Positions 9,326 through 18,558 of a stretch of 46,628 nt of DNA are shown here, one piece after another. This DNA comes from Deltaproteobacteria bacterium (GTDB lineage Bacteria > Desulfobacterota > Desulfarculia > Adiutricales > Adiutricaceae). The notes under the pieces were generated by a model. It had not been told where the DNA came from. It did no database searches and saw only the letters and a list, made by a program, of their open reading frames with translations. Each line of letters opens with the position of its first letter. Within the stretch, counting starts at the first letter, position 1. Made by a program: the position numbers and the translations under genes. Location: NCBI GenBank assembly GCA_031276865.1, contig JAISMF010000043.1, positions 1 through 46,628 on the forward strand, given 5' to 3'.

Positions 9326-10099
9326 CGGACGTCCGCGGGGGAAAGCCCCCTCCCGCCAGCCGATCTCCAATATAGCGCCGGGCGGGGGGCGTCTCACGGT
9401 CGTTTGGAGAAAAAAGAAAAAAAATTTCCCGCTCCCTCTCGAGACCGTTTAGGCCCAGGGACAAAGGCCGGAGCCTTGGCGTCCGCCTTAGGGGGCGCTT
9501 TCAGGGACCCGCCTGAAAAAAGAGGCCGGCGAAAGAAGCGCCCCGAAAATAAAGGCCTTCCGGAGAGGAAAAGGCCCGCCGGGGGATCCGGTTTTGAGCG
9601 TTTCGCACGGAGTATTTAAGGATTTTCGAAGATCCGGACGTAAAACCTGGAGATAAGGAGAATTTAGGGGCCGGCGCCCTTACGATTTTACTTTTCAAAC
9701 CGCCTTCCGCAGCGCCTCCCCCGACCCGCGCTTCAGGTTCGGCGTCCGTTTCCAAAGACCCTCCCCAACCGCGCTCACAGCCTGTTCCTTGGCCCATCCC
9801 CCGCCCCCCGCCACATCCCCCGCCCCGGCCCGGCGGCGCGGGGAAACGACCGTCGGCTCGGCGGTCGGGAAGGCGCCGGTCGAAAAGGGACGCGGGGACG
9901 CTCGTCGGAAACGCTTTCGGGATCGCGGAGATATCGGGGACGCCGGAAAGGGGCGTCCGATGGAATGGGCGATGATGGATTGGACGATGATGGATTGGAC
10001 GATGTTTGTTTAAAAATTAGCCGAAGACATGTCCGAAGGAACGGCCAAAGCTTTCAAGGGGCGCCCTCCCCTCGAGGAGGGAAAGCTAAAAAAAAGGGC
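9326..10099. other. Non-coding stretch between ATPase operon and WYL gene
   Basis: The open frames across this stretch lack ribosome binding sites and family resemblance. It separates the minus-strand ATPase cassette from the plus-strand regulator, so both promoters probably lie in or near it. I could place only the one at 10100. Confidence 0.5.
9971..10004. repeat. 15-bp tandem repeat, 2.3 units
   Basis: Two exact copies of GATGATGGATTGGAC (9971-9985, 9986-10000) followed by GATG. No gene uses it convincingly. Confidence 0.85.
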
Positions 10100-10128
10100 T
10101 TGACAAGGGCGATCCGAAAGAGTATAAT
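10100..10128 (+). promoter_or_regulatory. Consensus sigma70-type promoter for the WYL regulator
   Basis: TTGACA (10100-10105), a 17-base spacer and TATAAT (10123-10128): a perfect match in both boxes and spacing. It reads toward the WYL gene at 10397, giving a leader of about 260 bases. That leader contains two short hairpins, GGCGTTTTCGAAACGCC near 10223-10243 and TTCGTCC/GGACGAA near 10325-10342. Perfect promoters are strong and usually repressed, which suggests autoregulation. Confidence 0.8.
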
Positions 10129-10396
10129 ACAATAAAATAAGAGAAATATGGAAACGGAAGGGAACTGGTGGGGAGGCTAAAGTTTTCGAGCCGATCCCCT
10201 TTTTTTAAAGTCGCCGGGTTAGTCAGGGTGAGAGGCGTTTTCGAAACGCCGGGCTTTTCGGTGGGGTCCCAAATCAACTTCACGAGATTCGATCGCCCGA
10301 AAATGGCGGGCGCCCTTAAAAAGATTCGTCCCCGAAGGACGAACCGTATGGATGTCGGCCGAACTTTCGGCTTACGATGGGAAAAGGACAAACGAC

Positions 10397-11482
10397 ATGG
10401 CGGAAACCGTTAAAAAAGTTGAAGTCCCCAGAACTGAAAGAGTTCTAAGAATTTTAAACCGTCTTTTCACCGCTCCCACGAAAAAGCTTTCACTAAACTC
10501 CTTGGATGAGGAGACCTTCGGGAAACGGGACACCATCAGAGATTGCGTCAGCGCCATCCAAAATCATATTCCAGGATTGGTTGAAATACGGAAGGGCGAT
10601 AACGGCGAGAAAACCTTGTTCTTGCTCCCGCAGAAAAACAAGTTTAACTTGTCCCCGCCGGACATTAACTCTCTCATGCGAGGGGACGCCCCCGACCACC
10701 TGAGACTGGCCTTGGCTTTGAACGATTTGGAATTGGGACCCGAAACCAAAGACCTCGCCTACGGGCTTTTGGACGCCTACCCTGACAAAAAGCCCACCTT
10801 CAGGCCCCTTCCCCAGATAGTGAAACTCCGCAAAGGGCGCGTGGCCCTCCAAAAACATCAAAAAAACATCGACATCATCTGCGAGGCGATAACTGAAAAT
10901 AAGGTCTGCCAATTCATGTACCGCGGCGCTTACGACAGAAACGATCGGGAGACATACTTCGGCCCCCGACAGCTCCTCAGTCATAACGGATTAATCTACG
11001 TTGAAGGGTATCGTTTCAAAATGGCCCGCACCAACCTGAAAAAAGACATCGGGGAGGAGCGGACCATGGCCATCCACAGAATCAAGGGGGAGGTGAGGAT
11101 TACGGAACTGGAGTACCCGAAAAAAATTGAAATAAAACCTATACGAGCGAACCAGGACTGCTTTGGAATGATTGACAACGAACCTTTCAACCTCGACGCT
11201 AAATTCGCTCCCGAACTCAAAAACTACCTCGAAGAAAGAAGCTGGCCCACGGGTACGGAACTCACCGCGATGAAGGGCGATCACAATACTAGATTCAGAG
11301 GATGGATGAAACTTAAGATGCGTTGCGGCGATAAGAGAGAGACCTTGTCATGGCTCTTCGGTTTTGGTTCCAGAGTGGTGATCAACCACCCCAAAAAACT
11401 AAAAGAACTATATTGCGATGAACTTATAAAAATAGGAAAAAATCTACCCAATTTAAAAATAACTAAAAAGAAAATCAAGTAG
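10397..11482 (+). CDS. WYL-domain transcriptional regulator
   Basis: A 361-residue protein from ATG 10397, with a purine-rich GAAAAGGA upstream; the frame is open 45 bases further but that start has no binding site. The N-terminal ~80 residues (RTERVLRILNRLF onward) fit a winged-helix-like DNA-binding domain. Residues around 165-250 fit a WYL domain: VCQFMYRGAYD, then FGPRQLLSHNGLIYVEGYR, then the MAIHRIKGE strand. A C-terminal WCX-like region follows. WYL proteins sense nucleotides or nucleic acids, and several (BrxR/CapW type) repress phage-defence loci; that link is knowledge of the family. Here it sits beside a ruined type I restriction locus and divergent from the ATPase trio, so it could control either. 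Base composition is intermediate between core and island. Confidence 0.85.
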   Translation: MAETVKKVEVPRTERVLRILNRLFTAPTKKLSLNSLDEETFGKRDTIRDCVSAIQNHIPGLVEIRKGDNGEKTLFLLPQKNKFNLSPPDINSLMRGDAPDHLRLALALNDLELGPETKDLAYGLLDAYPDKKPTFRPLPQIVKLRKGRVALQKHQKNIDIICEAITENKVCQFMYRGAYDRNDRETYFGPRQLLSHNGLIYVEGYRFKMARTNLKKDIGEERTMAIHRIKGEVRITELEYPKKIEIKPIRANQDCFGMIDNEPFNLDAKFAPELKNYLEERSWPTGTELTAMKGDHNTRFRGWMKLKMRCGDKRETLSWLFGFGSRVVINHPKKLKELYCDELIKIGKNLPNLKITKKKIK

Positions 11483-11489
11483 GGCGGAG

Positions 11490-11580
11490 GCCGGAGGCCC
11501 CCCCTGGCGGCTTCGCCACCCGACTCGGCCCCGTTTCCAATCCCCTCCGCTCCACGCCCCGCGTGCGGATTTCCCGCTTC
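11490..11580 (-). ncRNA. Group II intron 3'-end relic (domain V-like), copy 1
   Basis: This stretch aligns with 16770-16860, next to the intron reverse transcriptase: both share GGCTTCG, CCGTTTCCA, CCCCTCC and GCGGATTTCCCGC in the same order. On the minus strand GCGGGAAATCCGC forms the GAAA-capped stem typical of domain V. The outer part of domain V is not conserved here and no reverse transcriptase is attached, so it is a dead remnant. It abuts the WYL stop codon. Confidence 0.5.
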
Positions 11581-11611
11581 GTCTAGAAAATATCATGTCT
11601 GGTTTGCGTTA

Positions 11612-12561
11612 TAAGGGTAGAGTTTTGATCCCTACTTTGGTTCTGGTGGTATGTTCGCCCAGAGCGAAAAATTTGTCAAGGAACACCAGGGACTTGTCCA
11701 TAACATTTCCATTTATGGCCAAGAGAGCAACCAGACAACTTGGCGCTTGGCAAAAATGAATTTAGCCATACGTGGAATCGACAGCTGGCAAGTCGCATGG
11801 AACTGCGAAGGATCATTGTTAAACGATGCCCATAAGGATTTAAAAGCTGATTATATAATTTACAATCCTTTTTTCAATGACAGCGATTGGAGTGGAGATT
11901 CAGCTTAGGAGCGATGTCCATTGGAAATATGGCGCTCCACCAATAGGTAACGTTAACTTTGCCTGGATGCGGCATTTTATCTTTCATTTATCTCCAACTG
12001 GTCAAGCAGGAATAGTTCTTGCTAAAGGCGCATTAACCAGTAAAAGCAGCGGTGAAGGTGAAATTCGTCGTTATATGGTTGAGGAAGGCAATCTGGTTGA
12101 TTGAGTAGTTAATCTTCCAACCAAGTTGTTTTTGAATACACAAATTCCAGATGCATTATGGTTTTTTTAGTAGAGATAGAAAAAATGGTAAATTCCGTAA
12201 TAGAAGCTCAGAAATTCTCTTTATCGACGCGCATGAAATGGGAGAGTTAATCAATAGAAGTACTAGAGTACTGACACACGAAAACATAGTGAAGATAAGC
12301 GATGCTTATCACACCTGGAGAAATAACGATGGTAAGTATGAGGATGTTAAAGGATTCCGCCGCTCTGTCCCGTTGGAGAAAGTTAAGGAACTTGATTATG
12401 CGCTAACTCCAGGTAGATATGTTGGTCTGGCAGATGAAGAGGATGACTTTGATTTTAAAGAAATATTTTTAGCTTTAAAAGATGAATTTGAAAAACAATT
12501 GGTGGAAGAGAAAATTCTCAATGAAAAAATTATTACTAATTTAATTTCGATCAAAATTTAG
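11612..12561 (+). pseudogene. hsdM: Broken type I restriction-modification methylase, C-terminal half (hsdM)
   Basis: HsdM N6-adenine methyltransferase pieces run in three frames. First [16 protein letters not shown] (motif I region) through [19 protein letters not shown] to the motif IV region. Then NFAWMRHFIFHLSPTGQAG and SGEGEIRRYMVEEG in a second frame, ending at an in-frame TGA where relatives have Cys (LVDC). Then LPTKLFLNTQIPDALWF and SRDRKNGKFRNRS after another shift, through FIDAHEMGELINR to a normal C-terminal tail. Catalytic NPPF reads NPFF. The N-terminal helical domain is absent. At least three lesions plus the catalytic change mean it is not functional. The cognate hsdS fragment lies at 17741. 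Confidence 0.85.
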
Positions 12562-12662
12562 TAAACTTTTAATTAATGGAGCTTTTAATGCGAGACTGAA
12601 AACCGAAAAACATGGTGATCTTGTAAGCTACGATTCCAAAGGGATAACACCAAATTATGTGA

Positions 12663-15061
12663 CCTAAAATCCGTAAATATTTTAACACTACACGGTATGA
12701 TTATGAGATATATTTAGGGTTCTATATAAATAATTATTTATAATTACAGTTAATTATAAATCAACCAGTAATTTTTGGACAAATTTGCTTGCGGAGGTAA
12801 AAGTCAACTCGATTGTCTTCTCCCTATTTTACCTTACCCTGTACGCAGTTCTACGCTAAAAATTATTTCAAGCTGTTCTTTGCATACATCAAAAGTCATC
12901 TACTGGATAAGGACAATTAAATACATCCAAAATCGTTTTGTGCTTAGAGGTCAATGGTGAATAAACAATTTGATTCTTCACTTTTATTCTTTTAATTGAT
13001 TTTAATATAAAATACAATTCTTTAATCGTATAATTCTCATATAAATGATTGCTAACCATAATTTTATGTATTTGGGAGGTTAAAATTAAAGACAAAAATC
13101 CAATAAATATTTTGTTTGAATATTTTTTACTGTTATGGACAGCTATATTTTCATCTTGAGTCCTGTTCTTTATAATGTTAAACGCCTTTTCTACTATATC
13201 GCGTTGTCTGTATATAGATAAAGCTTCTGTTGTATCCTTAATATTGTTGCTGAGAAAAATAAACCAACCTCCATTTGCTAAAGCTAATGTGAATGCTTCT
13301 TGATTTTTCTTTACAATATATTTATCTTTTGAGTTCTTTACTTTTTGAAAAAGGATAAATTTCTGATAATTTTCATCATTAAGGCGATCATCTGGATTTT
13401 CTATAGCTTTATCGTAAAGATCATTAATTGTTTTTAGCAACAAATTCTGGCACTCTAACTTTTTATTTTGGTCTACAAAAACATGAGCCCATAATTTATT
13501 ATTGCTATCCCATACAATCCTTTTCGTGATCCCATAGATATGGTTATCGTTGGTTGTAATTGTATAATTTACATTTTGGTAAATATGCTGTAAGTTTTCG
13601 ATTAACTCTGGTTTTAATTTAGTTGAAGCAGATAAACCAATAATGAATTTGATGCCTGAATCTAACATATAATTGATATTTTTTTTGCTAAACATTCCTC
13701 GATCTAAAACATATCTAACATTATCATCATGTATGAGTTGATATTGTTTTGAACAACTTATAAATGACGCGACATCATTTTCACTACCATTATATGTACA
13801 TAAATATAGTGGCAAACTTGTTTTTTCACCAAATAATAAACAAACATTAATCCGCTTTTGTTTTTTATTACTTTTTTGTTTAGGGTGCACAAATGCAACA
13901 TCTTCATTTTGTGTTGAATATGTTGAAATTGAAGTTGTATCGAAAACTACGTAATCAATTTCTTTGACGTGACTAGTCCATTCCTCAAAAAATAGATTTC
14001 TTTCATCATCTGAAATCTCTTTAAAAAGTCCACTAATATCTTGGGAAGTTAAATTTTCAGGAGAGCTAAGAGTATCAAACAAATCCTCAAAGAAATGACA
14101 ATACATTAAAGCATCTGATTCAACGGTATAAAATAACGTTAAAGCTAATATTTCGCGCCAATTCGATGGAAAACATTTTTTTAATATATTTGTAAGACCT
14201 ACAGAATCAGAAATGTGTTTTAATAAATATGTCGCCCCTATCAATTTAATGTCAATATTTTTTAGCTCATCTATTGTTAATGTAATAGTTTTCAATAGTG
14301 CTTTATCATATTTTGTAATTTTTGCACAGGAGTCGGATGTTTCAGTAGCCCCAGAGTTTTCCACTGATCCGGATGTTTCGTTGGATGCAGAATTATCGAT
14401 GGAGCCAACATCATCGCTGGAACCAATATTATTATTGGATAAAGTGAATTTCTTAAAAACAGTTGGGTGGTTTGTTTTTGAAGTATAAGTGGATTTTGAG
14501 ATGTTTATAAAATTATATTTTGGTGTTTTATTTATATAATTTTGCAAAGCGTTCTCTATTGACAATCCATGTTCAGTCATCCAAGGCAAATAGGCCTCAT
14601 TAAAAATAGGTGAATTTGTTATTGGGTCTATTTTTCCTAGGCATTTTGTTATTCGCACAACCTTTTTATCAGTTTTCCGTCTCTGGGTATAACTCCCATA
14701 AATATAATAGTGATTCCCAGGTTTTGAAATATGAAGATAGGCCACATCAACCTCCTTAGTAGTGTTTATGCTAACTCCACTGAGGAGGTCTGTCAAGGGA
14801 TTTTCAATATTTGTTTTTATTTCATAAAAAGCCATTTTATTCAATTATTTTAGCTACTTATCGATAAACGACACTTTTGGGAATATATAACTGAAAAATA
14901 TATACATATCATTACATATAATTATGTTATAAAAATATGTTTTAATACTGATTAAAAGAATTCATATAATTATAGATTAACTTTAAGATATATTTTAATG
15001 CATATAAGGATTATTATTTTGGGGAACAAAATGTAGTGTTACCAACGCTACGGATTTTAGG
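12663..15061 (-). mobile_element. IS1634-family insertion sequence, complete, 2.4 kb
   Basis: Imperfect terminal inverted repeats of about 30 bp close the element: CCTAAAATCCGTA at 12663 and TACGGATTTTAGG ending at 15061, with GTGTTA/TAACAC-type matches further in. The flanks carry ATGTGA and ATGTAA, an imperfect 6-bp direct repeat expected of this family. A single transposase fills the inside with 226-bp margins on each side. Its AT-richness contrasts with the core genes. Confidence 0.85.
12889..14835 (-). CDS. IS1634-family DDE transposase
   Basis: A 648-residue transposase from ATG 14835 (a TTG three codons upstream is also possible). The catalytic triad is visible in VVFDTTSISTYS (first Asp), YVLDRGMFSKKNI (second Asp) and IYRQRDIVEKAFNIIKNR (Glu), with the usual long insertion between the second Asp and Glu. 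The N-terminus holds a YIYGSYTQRRK strand region and a low-complexity Ser/Asn/Thr-rich linker around 135-165 that the shorter relative at 44533 lacks. The frame is uninterrupted, so the enzyme may still be active. Confidence 0.92.
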   Translation of the reverse strand: MAFYEIKTNIENPLTDLLSGVSINTTKEVDVAYLHISKPGNHYYIYGSYTQRRKTDKKVVRITKCLGKIDPITNSPIFNEAYLPWMTEHGLSIENALQNYINKTPKYNFINISKSTYTSKTNHPTVFKKFTLSNNNIGSSDDVGSIDNSASNETSGSVENSGATETSDSCAKITKYDKALLKTITLTIDELKNIDIKLIGATYLLKHISDSVGLTNILKKCFPSNWREILALTLFYTVESDALMYCHFFEDLFDTLSSPENLTSQDISGLFKEISDDERNLFFEEWTSHVKEIDYVVFDTTSISTYSTQNEDVAFVHPKQKSNKKQKRINVCLLFGEKTSLPLYLCTYNGSENDVASFISCSKQYQLIHDDNVRYVLDRGMFSKKNINYMLDSGIKFIIGLSASTKLKPELIENLQHIYQNVNYTITTNDNHIYGITKRIVWDSNNKLWAHVFVDQNKKLECQNLLLKTINDLYDKAIENPDDRLNDENYQKFILFQKVKNSKDKYIVKKNQEAFTLALANGGWFIFLSNNIKDTTEALSIYRQRDIVEKAFNIIKNRTQDENIAVHNSKKYSNKIFIGFLSLILTSQIHKIMVSNHLYENYTIKELYFILKSIKRIKVKNQIVYSPLTSKHKTILDVFNCPYPVDDF

Positions 15062-15185
15062 ATGTAAACATTATGAGTATTCAAAACTGGTTAGTTTAAC
15101 TGCATGAATAATGGATTTGAATTTCTAAACGTTTTGAACCCGATTATTTCTTAGATTAGTATTGTAGAATAACTTGCATGAGCAA

Positions 15186-15518
15186 TCAAAACACGCTGGA
15201 TTTATCATTTTCAAGTCTAAATGAATTGATCCTAATCTTGGTGACATTTTTATTCTCACAATATTTCTTGCAGGTGTAATTTTCATTGTGAATCGCACCA
15301 TTGAGAATGACACGCTCTCCAGGTTTGAAATTAGAGGCATCAATTGCCGTCTGTTTGTTAAGTGTTAAGCGTTAAGCTGTTCCAAAAATTGTACAATGTT
15401 TCTGCCCAAAAGGAAAGTCAAATATGATATTGATGGCCTCATCGTCAGTTTTAGAGATCATGATAACCTCGGAAACGCTTTTTACAATGGCTGATAGTTT
15501 TAGTTCGTTAATTGTCAT
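15186..15518 (-). pseudogene. Unknown ~110-residue ORF with one internal stop codon
   Basis: ATG at 15518 follows AAGGAAA. The frame reads MTINELKLSAIVKSVSEVIM, meets TAA at codon 49 beside a repeated TTAAGCGTTAAG-like sequence, then continues in the same frame through FKPGERVILNGAIH and KIRINSFRLEN to TGA at 15186. The continuous frame and beta-strand-like pattern of the second half resemble a small OB-fold protein, but I do not recognise the family. A single nonsense change is the simplest reading. It lies just outside the IS1634 right end. Confidence 0.5.
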
Positions 15519-15985
15519 GGATAATTTTTCCTTTTGTTTAGATTATGTATTTAAAATAAATATAAGTTGATACTTACATAATAGTACTAATAATAATCTA
15601 AATAAACAAAAAAATAATATTTAAAATTTTTGTGAATCAATATCACAAATAAATACAAATAAAAAACTATAAAATTAAGAATTATATACCATAATAGATA
15701 TTTTTAACTCAAAATTAAAATTAAAAATGTTTAATTATGTAAAATTTAAGCAAAAAATAATAAAAACTATTATTTTTAAATCCTAAAAACATTGCATTTG
15801 CCTGATGGTTATGGTAACCTCACTTAGCGAAGGGTTAAATCCTTTAGCCTTCAGCTTCCTTGATTATCGTTACTATGGATTATGGATTAAAAACCTGCTA
15901 TGCATAGAACCTGTTGAAAAACAGATTTTTTAGAATTTATCTCAAGGAACTAATGAAAAAATAAATTTTATTTACTTGTTGAAAC
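15519..15985. other. Very AT-rich non-coding stretch
   Basis: 15540-15790 is almost all A/T with no open frame of note. 15790-15985 is somewhat richer in GC but shows no gene. It marks the junction with the toxin locus. Confidence 0.5.
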
Positions 15986-16396
15986 AGAGATGCACACCCT
16001 GCAACCGTTCAACTTTTCAAGGAAATCGCTGCTGGAAAATTTGAACCTTATACTTCGGTTTATGTCATCAGAGAATTGGAAAAAGCACCTGCTGAAAAAC
16101 GTGATAAAATGTTAGATCTTGTTCATAATTTTTCAATCGATATACTTAATGATAATACGAAAATAATTAATTTGGCTGAATTATATATTAAAAATAATAT
16201 AATTCCAGCTAGATCTGTAATGGATGCAAGGCATATTGCTATATCAGTGGTTAATAAATTAGATAAGATTATTAGTTTAAACTTTAAGCATATTGTTCGA
16301 GACAAGACAAGAATTTTTACAGAATATATCTGTAAAATTTATGGTTGCAATCTTATCACTATTAATTCGCCTATGGAGGTAATTGACAATGACTAA
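15986..16396 (+). pseudogene. 5'-truncated PIN-domain toxin (VapC-like)
   Basis: The readable frame starts after a TGA near 15985 with RDAHPATVQLFKEIAAGKFE and runs to VIDND at 16396. The segment YTSVYVIRELEKAP, the acidic VMDARHIAISVVNKLD with SLNFKHIV, and the ending ITINSPMEVID match PIN-domain ribonucleases often found with type I restriction loci. The first strand, carrying the first catalytic Asp, is missing and no start codon precedes it; an internal TTG at 16076 would omit even more. The toxin is therefore probably dead. The stop codon overlaps the next gene's ATG. Confidence 0.75.
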
Positions 16397-16583
16397 TTCC
16401 AAGACAAGTGATGACTGGATTGATAAAGCTCGTATTGAAATTTATGAGGAAACTAAAAATATGTCTATAGAGGAAAAAGTTAATTACTTTAGAAAATACA
16501 GTGAAGAAGCTGCTAAAAAATATGGATTAGTTTTTAAAGATTCTTTAGATGAGTTAGATGTTAAAACAAACCTTGCTGAATAG
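16389..16583 (+). CDS. Small antitoxin-like partner of the PIN protein
   Basis: 64 residues from ATG 16389, overlapping the PIN gene stop (ATGACTAA), with GGAGG at 16375-16379. It contains ARIEIYEETKNMSIEEKVNY and KKYGLVF, a pattern seen in short proteins coded next to this PIN family. Highly charged and helical, with no DNA-binding fold I can identify. Antitoxin function is inferred from gene order and translational coupling. Confidence 0.6.
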   Translation: MTNSKTSDDWIDKARIEIYEETKNMSIEEKVNYFRKYSEEAAKKYGLVFKDSLDELDVKTNLAE

Positions 16584-16633
16584 GCTGTTACATCTAAAAT
16601 TGGTGTATTCCCGCACATCATTGGAGGAGCTGG

Positions 16634-16768
16634 ATGGCAAAGAATAAAAATACCATAGAAGATGTGATTGATGCTATTCATTTGGATAATTACGAAAAAA
16701 TTAAACACATGTCTGGCAAGGAAATGTTTGCTTATATTGAAAAAGAAGTAGCTCCAATCAATGAGTAG
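16634..16768 (+). CDS. 44-residue relative of the antitoxin-like protein
   Basis: ATG 16634 with GGAGG 7 bases upstream. The product (MAKNKNTIEDVIDAIHLDNY then EKIKHMSGKEMFAYIEKE) shares the Y-E-x-x-K-x-M-S pattern with the preceding ORF (YEETKNMSIEE). It may be a truncated second antitoxin-like gene from a neighbouring PIN pair. It stops where the intron relic begins. Confidence 0.5.
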   Translation: MAKNKNTIEDVIDAIHLDNYEKIKHMSGKEMFAYIEKEVAPINE

Positions 16769-16769
16769 G

Positions 16770-16870
16770 GTAGAGGACTGGCGCAGTGGCTTCGTCATCT
16801 GATTCCGCCCTGTTTCCATTCCCCTCCACCCCAAACCCAGCGAGCGGATTTCCCGCGCGAGGCTTTCCGG
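16770..16870 (-). ncRNA. Group II intron 3' end with domain V, copy 2
   Basis: Downstream of the reverse transcriptase frame on the minus strand, 16833-16865 folds as domain V: AAGCC pairs with GGGTT-like sequence, a GCGG/CCGC upper stem is capped by GAAA. The intron 3' boundary is probably near 16770. The same sequence occurs without a protein at 11490. Confidence 0.55.
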
Positions 16871-16890
16871 CTGACGCTTCACGACTTCGT

Positions 16891-17700
16891 TCACGAGTAC
16901 TTGGGTTTAAGATTCAAAATGTCCACCAGTCCATACATATCGTACAAGTCTTTGTCCGTGTAGTGCTTGTATTTCTTGGTTTTCCACTTGTGTTTCCTTC
17001 CCAACCAATGGCGAAACCGGCCCACAACATGTTTACTTATCCCTGAATATGCCGATGATACGAACCCTACGCTGAAGTAGTTGGCCCATCCCCTCAAAAC
17101 TTCATTGACTTTCTTCACGATGTAGCTGGCATCCAAACTACCCATATTGGCGGCAGTCAGGTCATGTACTTTTTCTTTCAGACTGTCAATCTTCTTCCGC
17201 GCTGGTTTGGCGCCGAGGCGCCTCTTCTTCTTCTTCTTCTTCCACGAATACAACTCCTTGAATTCGTAGCCCAGGAAGACAAAACTATCACCCGGCAGGG
17301 TCGCTGCCCGAGTCTTTTCTTTGTTTACCACTAACCCGAGTTCCTCTTCCATGAAGTTGACCATCGTTTGCAAGGAGGCATCCAAGTACCGCCAATTGCA
17401 TATAACCAAATCGTCAACGTAGTTGATGATTTTACCGCGGCATAGCTCGTTCGTCTTTCGGTTCTTGTACCTTCTGATGAATTCCGCCATGTAAATGTTA
17501 GAGGGTATTGGCGATATGGGCGACCTTGGGGTGTTCCTTTCGCATTATCTATATTAGTAGTATCTTTCACAATCTCCCCGTTTTCCTTCTTCTCTAGCGC
17601 CGGACAGATTAGCCACATCCTAATCAGTTTTATCACAGCCTCATCGGCTATTCTTTTTCTGAGTAGTTCTAGTAGTTTGTCGTAAGGCCGCACCTCCGGT
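16891..17700 (-). pseudogene. ltrA: Group II intron reverse transcriptase/maturase, truncated and frameshifted
   Basis: Reading from 17700 downward: [16 protein letters not shown], then AKGTPQG (RT domain 4), a one-base deletion near 17533, then [15 protein letters not shown] in the new frame, the catalytic [12 protein letters not shown] and the maturase (domain X) signature [11 protein letters not shown], ending LKPKYS. The finger domains (RT0-3) are lost at a sharp break near 17700, where hsdS sequence begins. A run of lysines in KKKKKKRR sits after RT7. Dead as an enzyme because of both the truncation and the frameshift. Confidence 0.88.
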
Positions 17701-17740
17701 TATATGCGGGGTAGAGCGTGTTTTTTTAATTCTTGCTAGA

Positions 17741-18307
17741 TTGAGAGTAGATGAGTGGGCAGAAATTTCAATTGGAGATTATATAATTTGTTACGATAAT
17801 TTACGCGTACCTTTATCGAGTTTAGAACGCGACAAAATGAAATATGGTCAACTTTATCCTTATTATGGTGCCGCCAAAATCGTTGATTACATAAATAATT
17901 TTATATTTAATGGCGAATATCTTTTAATTGCTGAAGACGGTACGGTACGTACCGATGATGGGTATCCAATTTTACAATTAGTATCTGGTAAATTTTGGGT
18001 AAATAATCACACACATGTGTTGCAATCTAAATCACCATATACTAATTTCTGTATTTACATTTATTTACTTAAATATAATATCGACAGTTCCATTACAGGC
18101 GCAGTCCAACCTAAAATTAATCAGGAGAATCTGTTTAAAATTAAATTTATTAATTATCCACACGATTTAATTAATCGATATAATTCCTTAGTTTTACCAA
18201 TAGAAAATAAGATTAAAATTCATAAGTATAATATAATATTGTTACAGAAAATTCGTGATTTATCGCTGCCTCAACTTTTAAATGGCAATTCGCAATGTGT
18301 GCTGTAA
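17741..18307 (+). pseudogene. hsdS: Type I restriction specificity subunit, single target-recognition half (hsdS)
   Basis: About 188 residues. The segment GQLYPYYGAAKIVDYI followed by GEYLLIAEDGTV, ILQLVSGKFWVNNHTHVLQ and ITGAVQPKIN is the hallmark of HsdS target-recognition domains; the end (LLQKIRDLSLPQLLNG) is the conserved helix after it. Full HsdS has two such halves and about 400 residues, so this is one half, cut at its 5' side by the intron remnant. Only a TTG is available as start. With the hsdM wreck at 11612 it makes one dispersed locus; no hsdR is visible. Confidence 0.8.
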
Positions 18308-18558
18308 CAGTGGAAAAAAACTCGCGCCTTACAAGTTATCGTGAAAGAACGTTTGAAATGAAATTGAAACGTTATCCTGTCGTTTGTATTTCCAACGCGG
18401 CGTCTACTTTTTACGCGGCGTCGCTTATCTCTTTTTCGCCTGTTTTTCCGATTAGTACAACGGATTTTGGTCGCCTCGCTCGCGTGTTCGCCTAAACAAC
18501 GACTGACAGGAAGCGCCGGACATACGAAATTAAACGAAAGCGGACACGACGCTCCGTT

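Noticed and set aside
17215..17245. CTTCTT run as a functional microsatellite
   Set aside because: It encodes the lysine-rich stretch in the intron reverse transcriptase and needs no other explanation.
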